This document shows positions 8,050 through 16,395 of a stretch of DNA of 64,000 bases, one piece after another. Every line of letters begins with the position of its first letter. Position 1 is the stretch's first letter. This DNA comes from Actinopolymorpha sp. NPDC004070 (lineage in GTDB: Bacteria > Actinomycetota > Actinomycetes > Propionibacteriales > Actinopolymorphaceae), in assembly GCF_040610475.1 (NCBI RefSeq), contig NZ_JBEXMJ010000004.1, forward strand, positions 186,001-250,000, given 5' to 3'. Both the position numbers and the translations under genes were made by a program. The notes beneath the pieces are model-generated. The model was not told the origin of the DNA and searched no databases. It worked only from the letters and a program-made list of their open reading frames with translations.

Positions 8050-9516
8050 ATGCGAAAGGTGAGAGCAACCGACGGGCCGGCTCAGACCGGCTATCGCGGC
8101 CTGCTCCGGGACCACGAGTTCTCGGGGCTGTTCGTCGCGGACGTCACCTCGCGAATCGGCAGCCAGCTGGGGAAGTTCGCTCTGGCCGCCCTCGTCTACG
8201 AACGCACCCGGTCGGCCGCCCTGGCCGCGGTGACGTTCGCGGTCACCTACCTGCCCGGCCTGCTCGGCGGCCCGGTGCTGTCCACGCTGGCCGACCGGCT
8301 CCCCCGGCGCGGCATCCTGATCACCTGCGACGTCGTACGAGCCGTGCTCACGGCGCTGATCGCCCTCCTCGGCGACCACGTCCCGCTGGCGCTCGCCCTG
8401 CTCCTGCTCGCTGAGTTCTTCCGGGTGCCGTTCGGAGCCGCGCGGACCGCGATCCTGGCCGACGTCCTGCCCGCCGAGCGGTTCGCCGCCGGAAACGCTC
8501 TGGTCGCCACCAGCCAGCAGGCCGTCCAGGTGATCGGCTTCGCGGCCGGTGGGTTCGTCGTCGTCCTCATCGGCTCGCCCGCGGCGCTGGGCGTCAACGC
8601 GCTGGCGTACGCCGTCTCGGCCGTCCTGCTGGCGGTGTTCGTCCTGCCGCGACCGGCACCGGCCCGCCCGGCCGGTGCGCGTCAGCCGATCCTGCGCGAC
8701 ACCTGGCAGGGCCTGCGGGTCGTCCGGGACACCACCCGGATGCCGAGCCTGTTCTGCCTGCTGTTCCTGGGGCCGACGGTCCTGGCCACCGCGGAAGGGC
8801 TCGCCCTGCCGCTGGCCGCCGAACTCGGCCTCGGCGACCAGGGCGCGGGCATCCTGCTCGCGGCGGCCCCGCTGGGCAGCGCGGTCGGCCTGCTCGCGGT
8901 GGGGCGGATGCCCGCGCCCGCGCGGGAACGCCTGGTGGCTCCTGGTGCGGTCGCGGTCGGGATGTGCGTGGCGGCGGCCGGGCTGGCGGGGCCCTCCGTG
9001 CTCGTGGTGGCGGCCCTGCTGCTGGCCGGTCTGGCGATGGGACACGTCGCCCAACTGCAGGCAGCCATCGTCGGGCTGGTGCCCGCCGGCGCGCGGGGCC
9101 GGGTGATCGGCCTTGCCAACACCGCACTGCAGTTCGGCCAGGCACTGGCCCTCCTGCTCGCCGGGGTGATCGCCCAGGCGACGTCGAGTCGAGGGGTGCT
9201 GGTCGGTGCCGGTGTGGCCGCCGGGCTCGCGGCCGCTGCCGTGGCCGGCCGGGATTCGGTCGTGCGACATGCGAGCCGACCCCGACCGGAGATCGCCCCC
9301 GGTCCGCGGAGCGGAAGCCCGGTGGCGCCGAGCGTGGCGGGCCCGGCGGGAGCGCAACGGGCCGACGTACGGTCGGACGTGGTGCGGCCGGCGACTGTGC
9401 AGCTGGCGAAGGGGCAGCCGACGAAGGTGCAACAGCCGAATGTGCGGCCGACGAAGGCGGGGCCGGCCGAAGTGCGGCTGGCCGGCCGGGAGGCGGAGCA
9501 TCGGCCGGCAGGGTGA
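8050..9516 (+). CDS. MFS transporter with repetitive C-terminal tail
   Basis: A 488-residue major facilitator of the MFS_3/enterobactin-exporter-like type. About 12 hydrophobic helices run to about residue 405, and the cytoplasmic loop motif LADRLPRRG sits after helix 2. These transporters usually export drugs or siderophores; the substrate is unknown. After the last helix comes an about 75-residue hydrophilic tail of degenerate VRPxxVQ/QPTKVQ-like repeats, which is not part of the family fold. ATG 8050 has little Shine-Dalgarno; GTG 8059 is an alternative. A G/C hairpin follows the stop. Confidence 0.86.
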   Translation: MRKVRATDGPAQTGYRGLLRDHEFSGLFVADVTSRIGSQLGKFALAALVYERTRSAALAAVTFAVTYLPGLLGGPVLSTLADRLPRRGILITCDVVRAVLTALIALLGDHVPLALALLLLAEFFRVPFGAARTAILADVLPAERFAAGNALVATSQQAVQVIGFAAGGFVVVLIGSPAALGVNALAYAVSAVLLAVFVLPRPAPARPAGARQPILRDTWQGLRVVRDTTRMPSLFCLLFLGPTVLATAEGLALPLAAELGLGDQGAGILLAAAPLGSAVGLLAVGRMPAPARERLVAPGAVAVGMCVAAAGLAGPSVLVVAALLLAGLAMGHVAQLQAAIVGLVPAGARGRVIGLANTALQFGQALALLLAGVIAQATSSRGVLVGAGVAAGLAAAAVAGRDSVVRHASRPRPEIAPGPRSGSPVAPSVAGPAGAQRADVRSDVVRPATVQLAKGQPTKVQQPNVRPTKAGPAEVRLAGREAEHRPAG

Positions 9517-9535
9517 GCCCCACCCCCGTGGGGGC
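9517..9535 (+). terminator. G/C hairpin after the MFS gene
   Basis: CCCCAC-CCCC-GTGGGG directly after the MFS stop forms a short GC stem. There is no T-run, as is common in high-GC actinobacteria, so it is a possible terminator only. Confidence 0.4.
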
Positions 9536-9850
9536 CCACCCGCGCCGTCCCGCCGCGGCGGCGAATGGTCCGGGCCCAGGACCACCGCTGTGGCGGGCGT
9601 TCGCGGCCCTGAGGACCGCCGAACGCGTTGGAAAGATCCTGTCTCGGACCGGCCGACGCGAGCATCCGGCGTCGTACTCATTCCCACGTAGGTACTCACC
9701 ACTCCTGGCCCGGGCGTCCGGTGGGGGCCGGACACCAGCGGGCTTGGGTACCCGGCGCCGACACGGCGGCACGGCGGACGCGTTCGGCCGGGGTCGTGGG
9801 TGAGACTGTGCTGGCGTGGAGTCCCGCGAGGAGAGAGGAGGGCGGGCGAG
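9536..9850. other. Intergenic region upstream of the DUF4126 gene
   Basis: No gene is recognised. The notable element is a direct repeat of GTACTCA at 9674-9680 and 9692-9698, 18 bases apart start to start. GTACTCA is the half-site I recall for the Streptomyces MacR regulator; a MacRS pair is encoded at 35.9-37.9 kb. The remainder is featureless GC-rich sequence. Confidence 0.35.
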
Positions 9851-10444
9851 GTGGAACTGCTTCCGCTGGTGTTCACCACCGGCTGGGCGAGCGGCGTCAA
9901 CGCCTACGCGACCGTCCTGCTCCTCGGCCTGCTCGGCAGGTTCCTCGGCGTCGAGGGCATACCGGCCGCCCTGGAACGCACCGACGTTCTGCTGGCCGCG
10001 GCCGGTCTGTACGCGCTGGAGTTCGTGGCCGACAAGATCCCGTACGTCGACTCCGGCTGGGACGCGGTCTCCACCGCGATCCGGCCCACGGTCGGTGCGA
10101 TCGTCGGGCTGTTGATCGCCGGCCACGCGGGCGACCTCGACCAGGCGCTGTCGGCGACCGTGGCGGGAACGACCGCGCTGGCCAGCCATGCCGTCAAGAC
10201 GGGCTTGCGGTTCGCGGTCAACACCTCACCGAAGGCGGTCGGCAACGTCGCGATCAGCCTGGGCGAGGACCTGTCGGTGGCGGGCGCCCTTGCCCTCGCG
10301 GTGACCTGGCCGTGGACGGCGTTCTCGCTGGTTCTCGGCACCCTCGCCGGCGGTGGCCTGCTGACCCTGGCGCTGACCCGGCGGGTCCGCCGCGGATACC
10401 GCCGGTGGCGCGAACGCCGGCACCAGGTCCTCGAGCAGCCCTGA
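9851..10444 (+). CDS. DUF4126 membrane protein
   Basis: A 197-residue membrane protein of the DUF4126 family. VFTTGWASGVNAYATVLLLGLL opens the first helix. The AGLYALEFVADKIPYVDSGWD segment is typical, and four to five hydrophobic helices follow, ending in a basic RRVRRGYRRWRERR tail. Function is unknown. GTG 9851 is preferred over the upstream start at 9800 because GGAGG lies about nine bases before it and the family begins at VELLPLVF. It is followed 27 bases later by the CrtI-like oxidoreductase, which has its own leaderless promoter. Confidence 0.82.
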   Translation: MELLPLVFTTGWASGVNAYATVLLLGLLGRFLGVEGIPAALERTDVLLAAAGLYALEFVADKIPYVDSGWDAVSTAIRPTVGAIVGLLIAGHAGDLDQALSATVAGTTALASHAVKTGLRFAVNTSPKAVGNVAISLGEDLSVAGALALAVTWPWTAFSLVLGTLAGGGLLTLALTRRVRRGYRRWRERRHQVLEQP

Positions 10445-10457
10445 CCTCACCGGACGC

Positions 10458-10463
10458 TAGGGT
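10458..10463 (+). promoter_or_regulatory. Leaderless -10 box TAGGGT
   Basis: TAGGGT ends nine bases before GTG 10472, so transcription would start at or next to the start codon. No Shine-Dalgarno is present. It is one of a recurring series in this window. Confidence 0.6.
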
Positions 10464-10471
10464 CTGGCGGC

Positions 10472-11911
10472 GTGGCACAGGTGGTGGTGGTCGGTGGCGG
10501 CCTCGGCGGACTCGCGGCGGCGGCCAGGCTGGCGAAGCTGGGCCACGACGTCTGCCTGTGCGAGGCGACGGACCGGCTCGGCGGAGCCGTGGCGAGCGTG
10601 GAACACGGCGGGTTCCGGTGGGACCTCGGACCGGCCACGATGACTCTGCCGGCGACGGTGCGCGACCTGTTCCGCAAGTCCGGCCGCCCCCTGGAACGCG
10701 TTCGCACGCTTCTGCCGGTGTCCACTCCCCGCCGGCACGTCTTCGCCGACGGGACGATCCTCGACCTGCCGGTGGAGAGCCGATCGGGTCAGCGCGAGGC
10801 CCTCGAAGCGGTGCTGGGCCCGGACGCGGCGACGGCATGGGAGACCACCGTCGACGGCCTGACCCCGGTGTGGGAGGTCCTGCGCACCCGGGCGCTGGAG
10901 GTGCCGTTCGCCGGCGGGCGGGCGCTGGGTGTGGCCGGGCTGCGGACACTGGGGTACGGGCGGTCGCTGCGCGGGTTCGCTCGCACCCGGCTGGCCGAGC
11001 CGCGGCTGCGTCAGATGCTGGAGTACGCCGCATTGCCCGACGGGGGCGTGCCGGCCTCCCGGGCGCCGGCGTACACCGCGGTGGCCGCCTACGTCGAGCG
11101 CACCTTCGGGTCCTGGTACTTCCCGGGCGGCCTCATCGAGCTCGTCACGGCACTGCGCGACCGCCTCGCCGAGCGCGGCGTGCGCGTCCGGCTGGGCGCG
11201 GAGGTGGTCGCGGTGACGACGGACCCGAACGCCGCCGGCGATGCGCGGGGTTCGGTGACCGGCGTACGCCTGGCCGGCGGCGAGACGGTGCCCGCACAGG
11301 TGGTGGTCGCCGACGTCGACGTACGGACGCTGGCCGACCGGATGCTGGACCGGCCGCCCGGGACGCTGCGGCGCAGTGCTCGTTCACTGCGGGTTCCGCC
11401 GGGCAGGCCACGGCTGCTGGTGGGTGTGCGCGCCGACGCGGGCTCGGCGCTGCCGTACGAGACGGTTCTGCATCCGGCGCCCGGCTCGGCCGGTGCGCCG
11501 ATCGTGATCCGTGCCGCCGCCGACCGGGAGGCCGCGCCCGAGGGGCACCAGGCGGTCAGCGTGCACGCTGCAGGTGAGGTCGGCGACGGGGTTGGAGGCG
11601 CCGGCGAGGGAACGCCGGACCTGCTGGACCTGCTCGCCGAGCGCGGCCTCGACCTGCGGGCCCGCGTCGTCACCCGGGTCGAGGCCCCGGCCCCGGCGTA
11701 CGGGCCCACCTGGCGCGGTGCGTGGCGCGGCCTCGGCGTACCCGCCAACCGCACCGAGGTGGGCGGGCTGTTCCTCGTCGGTGGGACGGCGCATCCGGGA
11801 CCCGGGGTGCCGCTGGTGCTGCTCGGCGCCGCGACCGTCGCCCAGGAGATCGGCAAGGCCCAGGACAGACCACAGAACAGACCCCAGAACAAGGGCCAGG
11901 ACGAGGCCTAG
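10472..11911 (+). CDS. CrtI-like FAD/NAD(P) oxidoreductase
   Basis: A 479-residue flavoprotein of the phytoene-desaturase/amine-oxidase type. The N-terminal dinucleotide fold VVVGGGLGGLAAAARLA is followed by the conserved RLGG...GFRWDLGPATMT stretch. A C-terminal FAD contact FLVGGTAHPGPGVP lies near residue 430. It probably desaturates or isomerises a polyprenoid or related lipid. The polyprenyl synthase gene nearby (12.9 kb) supports that only weakly. The last 20 residues are an RPQNRPQN-like repeat. Its TAG stop shares the CTAG at 11908-11911 with the stop of convergent metF. Confidence 0.85.
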   Translation: MAQVVVVGGGLGGLAAAARLAKLGHDVCLCEATDRLGGAVASVEHGGFRWDLGPATMTLPATVRDLFRKSGRPLERVRTLLPVSTPRRHVFADGTILDLPVESRSGQREALEAVLGPDAATAWETTVDGLTPVWEVLRTRALEVPFAGGRALGVAGLRTLGYGRSLRGFARTRLAEPRLRQMLEYAALPDGGVPASRAPAYTAVAAYVERTFGSWYFPGGLIELVTALRDRLAERGVRVRLGAEVVAVTTDPNAAGDARGSVTGVRLAGGETVPAQVVVADVDVRTLADRMLDRPPGTLRRSARSLRVPPGRPRLLVGVRADAGSALPYETVLHPAPGSAGAPIVIRAAADREAAPEGHQAVSVHAAGEVGDGVGGAGEGTPDLLDLLAERGLDLRARVVTRVEAPAPAYGPTWRGAWRGLGVPANRTEVGGLFLVGGTAHPGPGVPLVLLGAATVAQEIGKAQDRPQNRPQNKGQDEA

Positions 11912-12831
11912 GACACGCGGGCGACCGGGGCGACCACGTTGGCGTAGATCTCGCGGGTCGCCGTGGACCGGTTGAGGGTGTAGAAGTGCAGGCCCGGCGC
12001 TCCCCCGTCGAGCAGCTTCCGGCACAGGTCCGTGGCGACCTCGACCCCGATCGCGCGTACGGCCGCCGGGTCGTCCTCGACCGCCAGCAGGCGTTCGGCG
12101 AGGGCCGGCGGAAACGCCGCGCCGGACAGCGCCGCGAACCGCTGGATCTGCCGGACGTTGGTGACCGGCATGATGCCCGGGATGATCGGCATATCGCACG
12201 ACAGCTTCTGCGCCCGGTCGCGCAGCGCGAAGTAGTCGTCGGCGTCGAAGAAGAACTGGGTCACCGCGAAGTCCGCGCCCGCGGCCGCCTTGGCGGCGAG
12301 GTACTCCGCGTCGGCGTCCAGGCTGACCGCCTCCGGGTGCCCCTCGGGGAACGCCGCCACCCCCACGCAGAAGTCGCCGAGCTCGCGGACCAGCGTGACG
12401 AGCTCGTCGGCGTGGTCGAACCCCTCCGGGTGGCGGATCCAGGGTTGGTTCGGTCCGCCTTCGGGGTCACCGCGCAGCGCCAGGATGTTGCGGACCCCGG
12501 CGTCGGCGTACGCACCGATCACCGACCGCAGCTCCGCGCGGGAGTGCCCCACACAGGTGAGGTGGGCGACGGGCGTCAGCGTCGTGTCGCTGGCGATCCG
12601 GGCGATGATCCGGACCGTGCGGTCCCGGGTGCTCCCGCCGGCACCGTAGGTGACGGAGACGAACGTGGGGGCCAGCGACTCGAGCTCGCGGATGGCGCGC
12701 CACAGCTGCTGCTCGCCCTGGTCGGTCTTGGGCGGGAAGAATTCGAACGAAAACGAACGATCGCCGCCCGTGAGCAGCTCACGGACGGTTCGAAGCGGAC
12801 GGGGACCGGAGGACGCTGCTCCAGAAGCCAT
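11908..12831 (-). CDS. metF: 5,10-methylenetetrahydrofolate reductase
   Basis: Reduces methylenetetrahydrofolate to methyltetrahydrofolate for methionine synthesis, with FAD as cofactor; cytoplasmic. The 307-residue TIM barrel shows SFEFFPPK near the N-terminus, VTYGAGGSTR, LALRGDP and the C-terminal GLHFYTLNRS, all family hallmarks. Length is normal. The start is ATG 12831. There is no Shine-Dalgarno; a TAGCCT -10 box seven bases upstream predicts a leaderless mRNA. It is divergent from the polyprenyl synthase with only 48 bases between. The M. tuberculosis counterpart pair is Rv2172c/idsA2. Confidence 0.95.
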   Translation of the reverse strand: MASGAASSGPRPLRTVRELLTGGDRSFSFEFFPPKTDQGEQQLWRAIRELESLAPTFVSVTYGAGGSTRDRTVRIIARIASDTTLTPVAHLTCVGHSRAELRSVIGAYADAGVRNILALRGDPEGGPNQPWIRHPEGFDHADELVTLVRELGDFCVGVAAFPEGHPEAVSLDADAEYLAAKAAAGADFAVTQFFFDADDYFALRDRAQKLSCDMPIIPGIMPVTNVRQIQRFAALSGAAFPPALAERLLAVEDDPAAVRAIGVEVATDLCRKLLDGGAPGLHFYTLNRSTATREIYANVVAPVARVS

Positions 12832-12837
12832 GCGCCC

Positions 12838-12843
12838 AGGCTA
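12838..12843 (-). promoter_or_regulatory. Leaderless -10 box of metF
   Basis: On the minus strand TAGCCT (12843 to 12838) ends seven bases before ATG 12831, placing the transcription start on the start codon. Confidence 0.65.
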
Positions 12844-12866
12844 GCGGTGCCGCACCCGGCGCCGTC

Positions 12867-12872
12867 TAGGCT
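12867..12872 (+). promoter_or_regulatory. Leaderless -10 box of the polyprenyl synthase
   Basis: TAGGCT ends eight bases before GTG 12880. Together with the metF box it makes a compact divergent promoter pair within 48 bases. Confidence 0.65.
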
Positions 12873-12879
12873 GGCGCGC

Positions 12880-14010
12880 GTGCCGGACACCCAGCCGCCT
12901 CGTGATCACGCCGAAACCGCCGCCGTCCCCGACCCGACCACCGGTGATCTTGCCGACCTGCCCGCGTTGCGGGCCGGGGTCGACCGGGCGCTGGAGGCGT
13001 TTCTCGCCGGGCGTGCCGCCGAACTCGCCGAGGTGGACGACGAGCTTCGCATCCAGAGCGACCTCGTGGCGGAGTTCGTCGCCGGCGGCAAGCGGCTCCG
13101 GCCGGCGTTCGCGTACTGGGGCTGGCGAGGTGCCGGCGGCGACCCCGACGATCCGCGGATGATGGTCGCCGCGGCGTCGCTGGAGTTGCTGCAGGCCGCC
13201 GCCATCGTGCACGACGACCTGATGGACGCCTCCGATACCAGGCGTGGCCGGCCCTCCATGCATCGGCAGTTCGCCGCCCTGCACCGCGAACGCGGCTGGG
13301 AGGGGCCGGGCGAGCGGTTCGGCCTGGGCGGGGCACTCCTGCTCGGCGACCTGTGCCTGTGCTGGTCGGACGAGATGCTGCGCACGTGCGGGTTGCCACC
13401 GGAGCGGCTGATCCCCGCCCTCGGCTACTTCGACACGATGCGCACCGAGGTGATGGCCGGGCAGTACCTCGACCTGGTGACGCAGTCCGCGGCCGACACC
13501 ACGATGGCGCGGGCGATGCGCGTGGTGCGGTTCAAGAGCGCGAAGTACACCATCGAACGCCCGCTCCACCTCGGCGGCGCGCTCGCCGGGGCCGACGAGG
13601 GCCTGCTCGCGGCGTACTCCGCGTACGGCCTGCCGCTGGGTGAGGCGTTCCAGTTGCGCGACGACATTCTGGGCGTGTTCGGCGACCCGGCGGTCACCGG
13701 CAAGCCGGCCGGGGACGACCTGCGCGAGGGCAAGCGCACCGCGCTGGTCGCCAAGGCGCTGGAGACCGCGACCCCGGCACAGGTGGAACGCTTCCGGCGA
13801 TGGTTCGGCGACCCGGAGCTGGATTCCCAGGGAGTGGCCGAGCTGCGCGACGTCATCGTCTCCACCGGTGCGCTGGCCGCGGTCGAACACCTCATCGCCG
13901 AGCTCACCGCGGAGGCGTCCCTGGCCCTCGACAAGGCGCCGTTGACAGCCGACGACGCGCGGACGGCGCTTGCCGGGCTGGCCAGAGCCGCCACCCAGCG
14001 CACCGGCTGA
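12880..14010 (+). CDS. Polyprenyl (geranylgeranyl-type) diphosphate synthase
   Basis: A trans-isoprenyl diphosphate synthase that condenses isopentenyl diphosphate with an allylic primer. The 376-residue product carries the first aspartate-rich motif DDLMD at 112-116, GGKRLRP upstream of it, and the second motif DDILGVFGD from 261. The residues before DDLMD are small (LQAAAIVH), consistent with a C15-C20 or longer product, but chain length cannot be fixed by eye. About 30 N-terminal residues precede the fold. GTG 12880 is leaderless. It corresponds by position to idsA2 of M. tuberculosis. Confidence 0.92.
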   Translation: MPDTQPPRDHAETAAVPDPTTGDLADLPALRAGVDRALEAFLAGRAAELAEVDDELRIQSDLVAEFVAGGKRLRPAFAYWGWRGAGGDPDDPRMMVAAASLELLQAAAIVHDDLMDASDTRRGRPSMHRQFAALHRERGWEGPGERFGLGGALLLGDLCLCWSDEMLRTCGLPPERLIPALGYFDTMRTEVMAGQYLDLVTQSAADTTMARAMRVVRFKSAKYTIERPLHLGGALAGADEGLLAAYSAYGLPLGEAFQLRDDILGVFGDPAVTGKPAGDDLREGKRTALVAKALETATPAQVERFRRWFGDPELDSQGVAELRDVIVSTGALAAVEHLIAELTAEASLALDKAPLTADDARTALAGLARAATQRTG

Positions 14011-14059
14011 CGCATCAGGGGCCCGCGCGACGGTGCGCGAACATCCCCGTGCGAGCGGT

Positions 14060-14485
14060 CTACTCCCAGATGGGTACGTCGAGGACCGGGCCCGGCCCCG
14101 CGACCACCACAGCCAGCACGCCCTGCTCGCGGTCGGCGGCACGGGTGGCGAACTCCGCCAGCGCCAGCTCGGTCGCCTGCGGGTTCAGCTGCGCGAGCCC
14201 CGCCCAGCCCTGCCACCACACCACGACGCCGTGCTCGTCGCGTCCCTCGGCGAGCAGTTCGGCGAACGCGTCGAAGCTGCGGCCGAGATAGGCCGGGAAG
14301 CCCAGGGTCTTGGCCACCGCGTCCAGCAGGCCGGCCTTGTCGACCACCGTCGTGGTGTCCAGGTCGACGAACTGCCAGCCCTCCTGGTCGACGACGGCCC
14401 TCGCCTTGACCGCGGGCGGCGCCGCCGGCCAGCGGTAGACGCCGGGGGTGAGCTCACCGGCCAGCAGCAGGTCCAGCTGCGACAT
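14060..14485 (-). CDS. Barstar-family protein
   Basis: A 141-residue protein with the barstar-like fold signature: KAGLLDAVAKTLGFPAYLGRS, then the conserved Asn/Asp-free variant FDAFAELL, and a VVVWW strand. Barstar inhibits barnase-type RNases. No barnase-like RNase gene is adjacent, so it may be a housekeeping orphan inhibitor. The ATG has AAGGAG five bases upstream. It ends 50 bases from the convergent polyprenyl synthase stop. Confidence 0.8.
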   Translation of the reverse strand: MSQLDLLLAGELTPGVYRWPAAPPAVKARAVVDQEGWQFVDLDTTTVVDKAGLLDAVAKTLGFPAYLGRSFDAFAELLAEGRDEHGVVVWWQGWAGLAQLNPQATELALAEFATRAADREQGVLAVVVAGPGPVLDVPIWE

Positions 14486-14613
14486 CGGCGCTCCTTTCGC
14501 GCTCTGCAGCAGGTCGTGGTCTGTGTCTCCCGGGCCCGGTCACCTCGGTCCTGGGCGCGACCCGACTGTGTGCTGGGGTGCCGCGACGGGCGCGGCATCT
14601 CCTGGAACGCGAG

Positions 14614-15063
14614 CTAGAACGCGAGCACCTGCGCGTGCCGGCGTACTTCCTTGATCCGGTTGGCGGCCAGCGCGTCGATCGGCCGGGTCTCCAGCCGGTC
14701 GTCGACGGAGAACAGCCAGCGCACCGTCTCCTCCGCGTCGAAGCCACCATCGTGCAGGACGGTGAGTGTGCCGGTGAGGCCCTTCAGGATGTGGTCGCCG
14801 TCGAGGAACGCCGCGGGCACGTGCATCGCGCCGCGCTCGCCGTGCGGAACGGCGACGAGCTCGCCCTCGCGCAGCAGCTGGCGTACCCGGCTGACGTTGA
14901 CGCCGAGGCGCTCGGCCACCTCGGGGACATTCAGCCACTCCGGCACCAAGGTCTCGATGTCGGCCGGGCTCCCCTGCTCCGCCTGCCCCGGCTGCTCGGC
15001 CTGCCCGGGCTGTCCGGGCTGTCCGGTGGGCCCGGTCTGCGTGATCGGCTCGTTCTTGCTCAC
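14614..15063 (-). CDS. Rv2175c-type DNA-binding protein
   Basis: A 149-residue protein with a winged-helix/helix-turn-helix (WLNVPEVAERLGVNVSRVRQLL, residues 43-64) and the C-terminal domain conserved in M. tuberculosis Rv2175c (HILKGLTGTLTVLHDGGF). Rv2175c is reported to be a substrate of kinase PknL, whose phosphorylation of an N-terminal threonine blocks DNA binding. Here Thr8, Thr10 and Thr13 sit in a similar disordered N-terminus, followed by a Gly/Pro/Gln repeat, and a PASTA kinase lies 2.4 kb away. GTG 15063 overlaps the reductase stop (GTGA), so it is coupled to that gene. Confidence 0.85.
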   Translation of the reverse strand: MSKNEPITQTGPTGQPGQPGQAEQPGQAEQGSPADIETLVPEWLNVPEVAERLGVNVSRVRQLLREGELVAVPHGERGAMHVPAAFLDGDHILKGLTGTLTVLHDGGFDAEETVRWLFSVDDRLETRPIDALAANRIKEVRRHAQVLAF

Positions 15064-16316
15064 CCTGCAGAGCCTGCCACGGACGTCCTGACGCTAACCG
15101 CTGGGTCCGCCAGCAGCCCGGGATCGACGGCCGCGCCGGACTCGGCGATCCGGCGGCCGGCCACGAAGTCGCGCGGCTGGTCGACGGCCAGGACGGCCAC
15201 CACCCGGGCAGCCTGGTCGAGCCAGAAGACCGACCAGCGGCCCTCGGCGGCCGGGTCGCCGCGCCACACCAGCCGGGTGCCCGGAAGGTCGGGTTCGGCG
15301 CGGGGTGCTCCGGCGGCCGGACCGGTGGGCAGGCCCGCGGCGGGCAGGCCGGCGTACTGCACCATCCGCCCGAACTGCTCACTCCACACGTACGGGACAG
15401 GGTCGTACGTCTGCGCGCCGCCCAGCAGGTTGGCGACCGCGACCGCCGGTGCGCGCAGCGCGTCGTCCCAGTGCTCACCTCGCACCCGCGTCCGGTAGCG
15501 CGGCGACCAGCGGGCGGCGACGTCCCCCACGGCGTACACGCCGGGCCGGCCGGCGGCCAGGTCGGCGCCGACCACCACGCCCCGGTCCAGTTCCAGCCCG
15601 GAGCCGGCGAGCCAGCCGGTGGCCGGCCGCACGCCGACACCGACGAGTACGACGTCGGCGTGCAGGGTGGTGCCGTCGGCGAACTCGACGGCGTCCGGTC
15701 CGACGGAAGCGACCCGGTGGTCCAGAAGCAGGTCGGCCCCGGCCTCGGCGTACCACGGCGCGAGGTGCCTTCCGACTTCCGGCGGCAACGCGTGCGCGAC
15801 CGGGGTCGGCGCCTGCTCCACGACCGTGACCCGGCAGCCGAGTGCCCGGGCGGCGGTGGCCACCTCCGCGCCGATCCACCCGGCCCCGACGATGACGACT
15901 GTCCCGCCCGGCCGCAGCGCCGCCCGCAGCGCGTGGGCGTCGTCGTGGGTACGCAGGTAGCGGGCGCCCTCGCCCGGCAGCACGACCGGTTCGGCACCGG
16001 TGGCGAGCACCAGCCCGTCGAAGTCCAGGTCCGGGCCGGAGGCGTCGCCGGGGCCTGCCGTCTCCACCACGCCACCGCGCAGCCGGGTCGCGCGTACACC
16101 GGGACGGAAGTCCACCCGCAGCTTGTCCGGGTCGAACGGCAGCGCGGAGTCGTCGGACTTCCCAGCCAGGATCGCCTTCGACAGCGGCGGCCGGTCGTAG
16201 GGTCCCCGCGACTCCGCGCCGAGCAGCGTCAGCTCACCGGCGTACCCCTGCTCCCGCAGGCCGACCACCGTGCGCAGTCCGGCCAACCCGGCTCCCACCA
16301 CCACGACTCGTTCCAC
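15060..16316 (-). CDS. FAD-dependent ferredoxin reductase-like enzyme
   Basis: A 418-residue pyridine-nucleotide disulfide-type flavoprotein. The FAD-binding VVVGAGLAGLRTV lies at the N-terminus. PYDRPPLSK follows at about residue 40, the NAD-binding VIVGAGWIGAEVA at about 142, and VYAVGDVA near 270, then a reductase C-terminal domain. This is the architecture of ferredoxin reductases of Rieske oxygenase or P450 systems; no ferredoxin or oxygenase is nearby. GTG 16316 is leaderless, with TAGGGT at 16330-16325. Its stop overlaps the Rv2175c-type gene. Confidence 0.88.
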   Translation of the reverse strand: MERVVVVGAGLAGLRTVVGLREQGYAGELTLLGAESRGPYDRPPLSKAILAGKSDDSALPFDPDKLRVDFRPGVRATRLRGGVVETAGPGDASGPDLDFDGLVLATGAEPVVLPGEGARYLRTHDDAHALRAALRPGGTVVIVGAGWIGAEVATAARALGCRVTVVEQAPTPVAHALPPEVGRHLAPWYAEAGADLLLDHRVASVGPDAVEFADGTTLHADVVLVGVGVRPATGWLAGSGLELDRGVVVGADLAAGRPGVYAVGDVAARWSPRYRTRVRGEHWDDALRAPAVAVANLLGGAQTYDPVPYVWSEQFGRMVQYAGLPAAGLPTGPAAGAPRAEPDLPGTRLVWRGDPAAEGRWSVFWLDQAARVVAVLAVDQPRDFVAGRRIAESGAAVDPGLLADPAVSVRTSVAGSAG

Positions 16317-16324
16317 GAGTCCCG

Positions 16325-16389
16325 ACCCTAGGACATGCTCGAAGGGGGCCGCGCGGCTCGGCGCCGGAGCGTGCGGACACGCCTACCCT
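16325..16389. promoter_or_regulatory. Divergent leaderless promoters
   Basis: On the minus strand TAGGGT (16330-16325) lies nine bases before GTG 16316. On the plus strand TACCCT (16384-16389) lies seven bases before ATG 16396. Neither gene has a Shine-Dalgarno. The arrangement repeats that of metF and the polyprenyl synthase. Confidence 0.6.
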
Positions 16390-16395
16390 GGGCCG

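Noticed and set aside
7534..9900. A 788-codon minus-strand open frame opposite the MFS gene
   Set aside because: Composition is Pro/Arg/Gly/Gln-rich with no family signature, and the plus strand encodes a clear 12-helix transporter.
14060..14485. A toxin-antitoxin system from the barstar-family gene
   Set aside because: No barnase-type RNase or other toxin gene is adjacent; the neighbours are the polyprenyl synthase and the Rv2175c-type gene.
14614..15063. Rv2175c-like gene as a MerR/excisionase and hence a mobile-element gene
   Set aside because: The helix-turn-helix resembles excisionase-type folds, but the C-terminal domain and gene neighbourhood match the chromosomal Rv2175c family, and no integrase is present.
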